Shown: positions 60,090 through 64,000 of the stretch, piece by piece
How the letters are laid out: each line of letters opens with the position of its first letter
Position numbering within the stretch: the stretch's first letter is position 1
Source: DASUKL01 sp036278755
GTDB taxonomy: Bacteria; Chloroflexota; Limnocylindria; Limnocylindrales; CSP1-4
Direction: 5' to 3'
DNA length: 64,000 nucleotides
NCBI GenBank assembly: GCA_036278755.1
Contig: DASUKL010000114.1
Coordinates: 1 to 64,000, forward strand
The notes under the pieces: model-generated
The model's input: only the letters and a program-made list of their open reading frames with translations
Told to the model about the DNA's origin: nothing
The model's database searches: none
Translations under genes and position numbers: made by a program

Positions 60090-60433
60090 TGGCTCGTCCG
60101 CCTGGGTCCGGGGGGCGGTGCCGCCGGGCGTGACGATCGGGGGCTGGGCCGGGGGGCCGTGCCGCCGGGCGTGACATTCGGGGGCCGGGCCGGGGGGCCG
60201 TGCCGCCGGGCGAGACAAGCGCCGAACGGACCGCCGCTTGGCAGGCGGATGGTGCGCCGGGCGTGACGGAGGACCGCTGGAGCGCCCCGCGGTCTCGCGT
60301 GGCGTGACGCACGACCGTCGGCGCGCCGGCCGATCACCACTTGTACCGCGGAGCGTGACAGGGCGGCGCGGGCGCCGGCGGCCGATCACCACTTGTACCG
60401 CGGAGCGAGACAGGGCCGGCCGGGGCGCGTGAC
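60090..60433 (-). repeat. Eight-unit array of GTCWCGC-headed repeats in the 418-base gene-free stretch
   Basis: The stretch between tRNA-Met and the FtsB-like gene (60046-60463) encodes no convincing protein. Read on the minus strand, it holds eight units beginning GTCACGC or GTCTCGC, with first bases at 60433, 60411, 60359, 60308, 60267, 60216, 60175 and 60134. The spacings are 22, 52, 51, 41, 51, 41 and 41. Units 2 and 3 share about 33 bases including CGCTCCGCGGTACAAGTGG. Units 6 to 8 share CGCCCGGCGGCAC followed by a G/C-rich run. Because 41 is not a multiple of three, the array is not a coding repeat. It is not a CRISPR array because the segments between heads are also similar and G/C-rich. 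Confidence 0.65.
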
Positions 60434-60463
60434 GCAGCCCATGTACGCCGCCCAGGCGTTCCC

Positions 60464-60973
60464 TCAGGGGCCGAAGAGGAGGTCGAGCCAGGCTCCCAGC
60501 GGCGTCGCGGGGGCCGGCCTGGTGGCCCGGGCGCCGAGCGGGGTGATCGGTCGAGGCGACGGTGCGTCGGAGGCCAGGGCGAAGGGCCGTTCTCCGGGGG
60601 CACCCACGCCGTAGGCTCGGGCCTGGAGGTGGATGAAGGTCTGGCTCTGAACGGTGGCGAGCTCGGTCTGCTCCTCGGCCAGGCGCTCCTCCTGCACCGC
60701 GTTGGCCGCCCGGAGCTGGGCGGCGTGGGCCTGGGCGGCCGAGGTCGTGGCCACGGCCCGGCCGAAGATGAAGATGATCCAGGCCATCAGCAGGAGGCCG
60801 ACCACGAGCGCCGCCTGGCGAGCGTGGAGGCCGATGATCGGCGGGGCGACGAACGGGGGTCGAGGGCCGCCTCCCTGATCCTGCGGACCGCCGCTCGGCG
60901 GCCCTGTCGGGGAGGTTCCGCGGCCGCGGCTCCCGGAGGTTCGGCGCGGCAGCGGCGCGGGTCGCGCATCCAT
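60464..60973 (-). CDS. FtsB/DivIC-like septum-formation initiator protein
   Basis: A 169-residue single-pass membrane protein. A 45-residue Pro/Gly/Arg-rich cytoplasmic tail is followed by the membrane helix LVVGLLLMAWIIFIFGRAV (about 57-76). A predicted coiled coil comes next (AHAAQLRAANAVQEERLAEE and QTELATVQSQT), with FIHLQARAYGVGAPGERPFAL, the ending typical of FtsB/DivIC proteins that link the division ring to septal wall synthesis. A Pro-rich tail follows. ATG 60973 lies seven bases after TAGCAT, with TTGACA 18 bases upstream of that, so it is probably leaderless. It is divergent from the mrfA-like helicase. Confidence 0.78.
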   Translation of the reverse strand: MDARPAPLPRRTSGSRGRGTSPTGPPSGGPQDQGGGPRPPFVAPPIIGLHARQAALVVGLLLMAWIIFIFGRAVATTSAAQAHAAQLRAANAVQEERLAEEQTELATVQSQTFIHLQARAYGVGAPGERPFALASDAPSPRPITPLGARATRPAPATPLGAWLDLLFGP

Positions 60974-60980
60974 CGGCGCG

Positions 60981-61010
60981 ATGCTAGCTGCGCGCAGCTA
61001 GCGCTGTCAA
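60981..61010 (-). promoter_or_regulatory. Promoter of the FtsB/DivIC-like gene
   Basis: On the minus strand TTGACA (61005-61010) and TAGCAT (60981-60986) are 18 bases apart, and the ATG follows seven bases later. This is the only perfect TTGACA -35 that I found placed in front of a gene in this window. The spacer is occupied by a 20-bp palindrome. Confidence 0.65.
60983..61002. promoter_or_regulatory. Perfect 20-bp palindrome, probable operator
   Basis: GCTAGCTGCGCGCAGCTAGC is identical to its own reverse complement. It fills the spacer and overlaps the first four bases of the -10 of the FtsB/DivIC-like promoter, so a dimeric repressor bound here would block RNA polymerase. I do not recognise the cognate regulator. 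Confidence 0.6.
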
Positions 61011-61033
61011 CCGCCGGCCGGATCTCCCCGCCC

Positions 61034-61061
61034 TTGACGACCGGTCCGTCCGTGGTAGGCT
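61034..61061 (+). promoter_or_regulatory. Promoter of the mrfA-like helicase gene
   Basis: TTGACG (61034-61039) and TAGGCT (61056-61061) are separated by 16 bases, placing the transcription start near 61068, at the left edge of a LexA-type box. Confidence 0.6.
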
Positions 61062-61067
61062 CGAAAG

Positions 61068-61081
61068 CGAACGTCCGTTCG
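61068..61081. promoter_or_regulatory. LexA-type SOS box
   Basis: CGAAC-GTCC-GTTCG is a perfect match to the CGAACnnnnGTTCG operator used by LexA in Gram-positive bacteria and relatives. It sits at the presumed transcription start of the mrfA-like gene, just upstream of the GGAGG ribosome site (61086-61090), a standard position for repression. Flanking GAAAG and TTTC extend the symmetry imperfectly. Confidence 0.7.
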
Positions 61082-61094
61082 TTTCGGAGGATCG

Positions 61095-63395
61095 ATGCGC
61101 CTCTACGCTCCGGCCCCCACCGAGCATGCCGTCGAGCAGCTGCTGTCCGATCCCGCCTTCCGGGCAGCGGTGGTCGCGGATCGGCTGGTGCCTGCTCGGC
61201 AGGCTGCCCTGGCCCCCTTCCCGGCCTGGCTCGATCCACGGCTGGTGGCGGGCCTCCGGGCCCAGGGGATCGAGGCCCTCTACAGCCATCAGGCGGAGGC
61301 CATGGAGGCCTTGCGGGCAGGGCTCGACGTGACCGTCGTCACGGCCACCGCCTCGGGCAAGTCGCTGTGTTACGACCTCCCGGTCCTCCAGGACGTAGCC
61401 CAGGATCCGGCCGTCCGGGCCCTCTACATCTTCCCCACCAAGGCCCTCAGCCAGGACCAGGCCGCCGGCCTGCACGAGCTGGCTCGGGCCGCCGGCATCG
61501 ACCTGGCCGCGGCGGTCTACGACGGCGACACGCCGGCCCCCGTCCGCTCCTCGATCCGGGCCGCCGGGCAGGTCGTGCTCACGAACCCGGACATGCTGCA
61601 CGCCGCGATCCTGCCCCACCACACCAAGTGGTTCCAGCTCTTCGAGCAGCTGCGCTACATCGTCATCGACGAGGCCCACACCTACCGCGGCGTCTTCGGC
61701 AGCCATGTGGCCAACGTCATCCGCCGGCTGCTGCGTCTGTGTGCCCACTACGGCTCCGCGCCGCGGATCGTCACCTGCTCGGCCACCATCGGCCGGCCCG
61801 ACGCCCTCGTCGAGCGCCTCACCGGCCGGCCCAGCCGGGTCATCGAGCGGGACGGATCGCCGGCCGGCCCCCGCCGCATCCTGGTCATCGACCCGCCCCT
61901 CCTCGACGAGCGCCTAGGGCTGCGACGCGGGACGTTCGGCTTCGTCGAACAGGCCGCCCTGACCTTCATGCGGGCCGGACGCCAGACGCTGGTCTTCGGT
62001 CGCTCCCGCACCTCGGTCGAGCTGCTCCTGAGCCGGCTCCGGGAGGCCCTCCGCGAGGGTCACGGGCCCTCGGAGCGAATCCGCGGCTACCGCGGCGGCT
62101 ACCTGCCCACGGAGCGGCGGGCCATCGAGGCCGGCCTGCGCGACGGCTCCCTGCTGGGCGTGGTGAGCACGAACGCCCTCGAGCTCGGCGTCGATATCGG
62201 CCGCCTCGACGCCGCGGTGCTGGCCGGCTACCCCGGCTCGATCGCCGCCACGTGGCAGCAATTCGGGCGGGCCGGACGGCGTGGCGAGGCCAGCGTGGCC
62301 ATCCTCGTGGCCACGGGTGGCGCCGTCGATCGATTCGTGGCCCGTCATCCGGACTACCTCTTCTCCGCCTCACCCGAGGAAGCCCGGCTCGACCCCGACA
62401 ACCTCCACGTGCTGCTGGCCCACCTGCGGGCGGCCACGTTCGAGCTGCCCTTCGCCCCAGGCGAGCGCTTCGGCGACCAGCCGGCCGACGAGCTGCTGGC
62501 CTTCCTGGCCGAGGAGGGCCATGTCCGCCAGGCGGGCGACGGACGCTGGTACTGGGCCAGCGAGAACTTCCCCGCCTCGGAGATCCCCCTGCGTACGAGC
62601 GCCACGGAGAACGTGGTCATCATCGACCAGGGCCCCCTGGGCCGAGGCGCCCGACCCGCGGTCATCGGCGAGGTCGACCTCTTCAGTGCCCCGACCCTCG
62701 TGCACCAGGGCGCCATCTACCTCCACGAGGCACGCCAGTACCACGTCGAGCGGCTGGACTGGGAGGAGCGCAAGGCCTATGTCCGGCCCGTCGACGTCGA
62801 CCACTTCACCCAGGCCGAGGCGGCCATCACCCTGAAGCCGCTGGAGACGTTCGCCACGGCCCCGGGGCCGGGCGGCGAGCGGGCCCACGGCGAGGTCATG
62901 GTCAGCTCCCTGGCCACGATCTACAAGAAGCTGCGCCTGGAGACCCTGGAGAACCTGGGTTGGGGGCGGATCCACCTGCCCGAGATCGAGTCGCACACGA
63001 CCGCCTACTGGCTGGCGGTGGACCCGGCGGCGGTGGCTGGCTGGCGCCGCGATGCTCTCGACGCGGCCCTCGTGGGCGCGGGGCGGGCCATGCGGACCGT
63101 GGCCTGCGTCCTGCTGATGAGCGACCCACGGGACCTGGGCCTCGTCAGCCAAGTCCGCTCGCCGCACTTCGAGCGGCCGGTCATCTATCTCTATGACGGG
63201 GTGCCCGGCGGGGTCGGCCTCTCGAACCGGCTCTTCGCCCGCCACGCCGAGCTCGTGGCGGGCGCCCGGGCGCTGGTCGACGACTGCCCCTGCAGCGGCG
63301 GCTGTCCGGCCTGCATCGGGCCGCGAGTGGAGGCCGGAGGGGAGGCCAAGGCCGGCACCGGGCGCCTGCTGGCGCTCTTCGCCGCGGGGTCGTGA
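61095..63395 (+). CDS. mrfA: MrfA/YprA-like DEAH-box DNA helicase with DUF1998-type zinc domain
   Basis: A 766-residue superfamily 2 helicase. Motif I is TATASGKS (83-90), motif II DEAH (192-195, in VIDEAHTYRGVFG), motif III CSATIG, and the second RecA lobe has VVSTNALELGVDIG and QQFGRAGRRG. The C-terminal MZB/DUF1998 region ends in a four-Cys cluster CPCSGGCPACIG (Cys731, 733, 737, 740), as in Bacillus YprA (MrfA). That protein works with the exonuclease MrfB in excision repair of mitomycin-type DNA damage. The next gene is an MrfB-like nuclease overlapping by four bases, so the pair is intact. ATG 61095 follows GGAGG. A LexA box suggests induction by DNA damage. Confidence 0.92.
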   Translation: MRLYAPAPTEHAVEQLLSDPAFRAAVVADRLVPARQAALAPFPAWLDPRLVAGLRAQGIEALYSHQAEAMEALRAGLDVTVVTATASGKSLCYDLPVLQDVAQDPAVRALYIFPTKALSQDQAAGLHELARAAGIDLAAAVYDGDTPAPVRSSIRAAGQVVLTNPDMLHAAILPHHTKWFQLFEQLRYIVIDEAHTYRGVFGSHVANVIRRLLRLCAHYGSAPRIVTCSATIGRPDALVERLTGRPSRVIERDGSPAGPRRILVIDPPLLDERLGLRRGTFGFVEQAALTFMRAGRQTLVFGRSRTSVELLLSRLREALREGHGPSERIRGYRGGYLPTERRAIEAGLRDGSLLGVVSTNALELGVDIGRLDAAVLAGYPGSIAATWQQFGRAGRRGEASVAILVATGGAVDRFVARHPDYLFSASPEEARLDPDNLHVLLAHLRAATFELPFAPGERFGDQPADELLAFLAEEGHVRQAGDGRWYWASENFPASEIPLRTSATENVVIIDQGPLGRGARPAVIGEVDLFSAPTLVHQGAIYLHEARQYHVERLDWEERKAYVRPVDVDHFTQAEAAITLKPLETFATAPGPGGERAHGEVMVSSLATIYKKLRLETLENLGWGRIHLPEIESHTTAYWLAVDPAAVAGWRRDALDAALVGAGRAMRTVACVLLMSDPRDLGLVSQVRSPHFERPVIYLYDGVPGGVGLSNRLFARHAELVAGARALVDDCPCSGGCPACIGPRVEAGGEAKAGTGRLLALFAAGS

Positions 63396-64000
63396 CCACC
63401 GAGCTGGCACGCCCGAGCCCGACGCTCGGGCCCATGGAGCCCACGGCCGCGTCCACCCTGGCCGCCCGCTTGACCCGGCTCCGAGCCCTGGACACCCGCC
63501 TGCGGCCGGCGTCCGAGCTGCCCCGCCCGGCGGCCCGCGCCCCGGCGGGTCCGCTCGTCGCTGCGGCGCGCCGCACCCGCCTGGCCGAAGCACTGGGGGG
63601 CAAGCTGCTGGACACCCCGGCGGGATCGATCGTGGTCGTCGAGCGCGACGTGCCCTTGCCCTTCGACCCGCTACCGCTCCGGGCGCTCCCCTTCCCCATC
63701 GACGCCGACCGGCCCCTGATCATGCTCGACACCGAGACGACGGGCCTGGGCAGCGGCGCCGGGACCCTGGCATTCTTGGTGGGGCTCGCCTCCTGGAGCG
63801 GGGATCGTCTCCATGTCCGCCAACTCTGGCTGGCCGACCAGCCCGAGGAGCCTGCCCTCCTCGACGCCCTGGCTGCCTCTCTGCCACCGGACGGCTGGCT
63901 GGTCACCTACAACGGGCGGGCCTTCGACTGGCCCCTGCTCATCACCCGCTACCGGCTCCAGCGCCGCAGCCCGCCCCCGCTGGCCGGCCATCTCGACCTC
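63392..64000 (+). CDS. mrfB: MrfB/YprB-like RNase H-fold 3'-5' exonuclease (3' end cut by window edge)
   Basis: The visible 203 residues show a variable N-terminal part of about 105 residues and then a DnaQ-like nuclease fold. Exo I is LIMLDTETTGLGSGAGT (Asp113, Glu115) and Exo II lies in LVTYNGRAFDWPLL, followed by GHLDL, where a further conserved Asp is expected. This is the pattern of Bacillus YprB (MrfB), the exonuclease partner of MrfA. GTG 63392 overlaps the helicase stop as GTGA, so the two are cotranslated. The C-terminal part, which carries TPR-like repeats in some homologues, lies outside the window. Confidence 0.87.
   Translation, partial: MTTELARPSPTLGPMEPTAASTLAARLTRLRALDTRLRPASELPRPAARAPAGPLVAAARRTRLAEALGGKLLDTPAGSIVVVERDVPLPFDPLPLRALPFPIDADRPLIMLDTETTGLGSGAGTLAFLVGLASWSGDRLHVRQLWLADQPEEPALLDALAASLPPDGWLVTYNGRAFDWPLLITRYRLQRRSPPPLAGHLDL

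Noticed and set aside
60090..60433. CRISPR array
   Set aside because: Repeat heads are short and degenerate, the intervening segments resemble each other, spacing alternates between 41 and 51 bases, and no cas genes are near.

Overview
The window is a very GC-rich stretch (roughly 70 percent or more) of bacterial chromosome made almost entirely of core genes packed into tight operons, with many 4-base ATGA or GTGA stop/start overlaps. I see no insertion sequences, prophage, plasmid or CRISPR signals. The gene content fits a high-GC member of the Chloroflexota, possibly Limnocylindria-like: several FemX-type ligases around murJ and murE, a BMP-type nucleoside transporter, a DUF2630 protein and a MoxR-DUF58-DUF4129 cluster. 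The placement is an inference, because no rRNA or marker tree was available. Many starts lie 6 to 8 bases after a TAnnnT hexamer with no Shine-Dalgarno sequence, which suggests that leaderless transcripts are common.

Layout. 1-9060 (mostly minus): polA (cut by the window edge), an ECF sigma/anti-sigma pair, tRNA-Leu(CAA) on the plus strand, a DUF2630 protein, and dnaE coupled to a 32-residue zinc ribbon. 9317-15071 (plus): a complete BMP-family nucleoside ABC transporter (lipoprotein, double ATPase, two permeases) followed by a CoA-binding protein. 15128-23321 (minus): gatC-gatA-aminotransferase-gatB plus a small membrane protein, and hisS-aspS. GatCAB together with AspRS suggests tRNA-dependent amidation. 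23427-38366: a large minus-strand envelope operon, topA-xerC-murJ, then four FemX-like ligases, murE, a fifth FemX-like ligase, and relA; a small HExxH protein lies convergent to relA. 38496-48055 (minus): a secreted CAP-domain protein, the dprA/yifB pair, a receiver-MinD fusion, an SPFH/NfeD membrane pair and tyrA. 48184-55012: a NarL-type regulator (plus), then zinc-ribbon, Pro-rich, RNA ligase-like and ppa genes and the MoxR-DUF58-DUF4129 set (minus). 55071-60973 (minus): a DnaB-like ATPase without the usual N-terminal domain, an M20 peptidase, ftsH, tRNA-Met, a repeat array and an FtsB/DivIC-like gene. 61095-64000 (plus): an mrfA-mrfB-like helicase/exonuclease pair, cut by the window edge.

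Most notable. The mrfAB-like pair has a perfect CGAAC-N4-GTTCG LexA-type box at its presumed transcription start. The divergent cell-division-like gene has a perfect 20-bp palindrome between its -35 and -10 hexamers. A 418-bp gene-free stretch carries eight GTCWCGC-headed repeats spaced about 41 or 51 bp apart. MoxR has no usable start codon where its homology begins. DNA polymerase I lacks the proofreading residues while DnaE keeps a complete PHP metal site.
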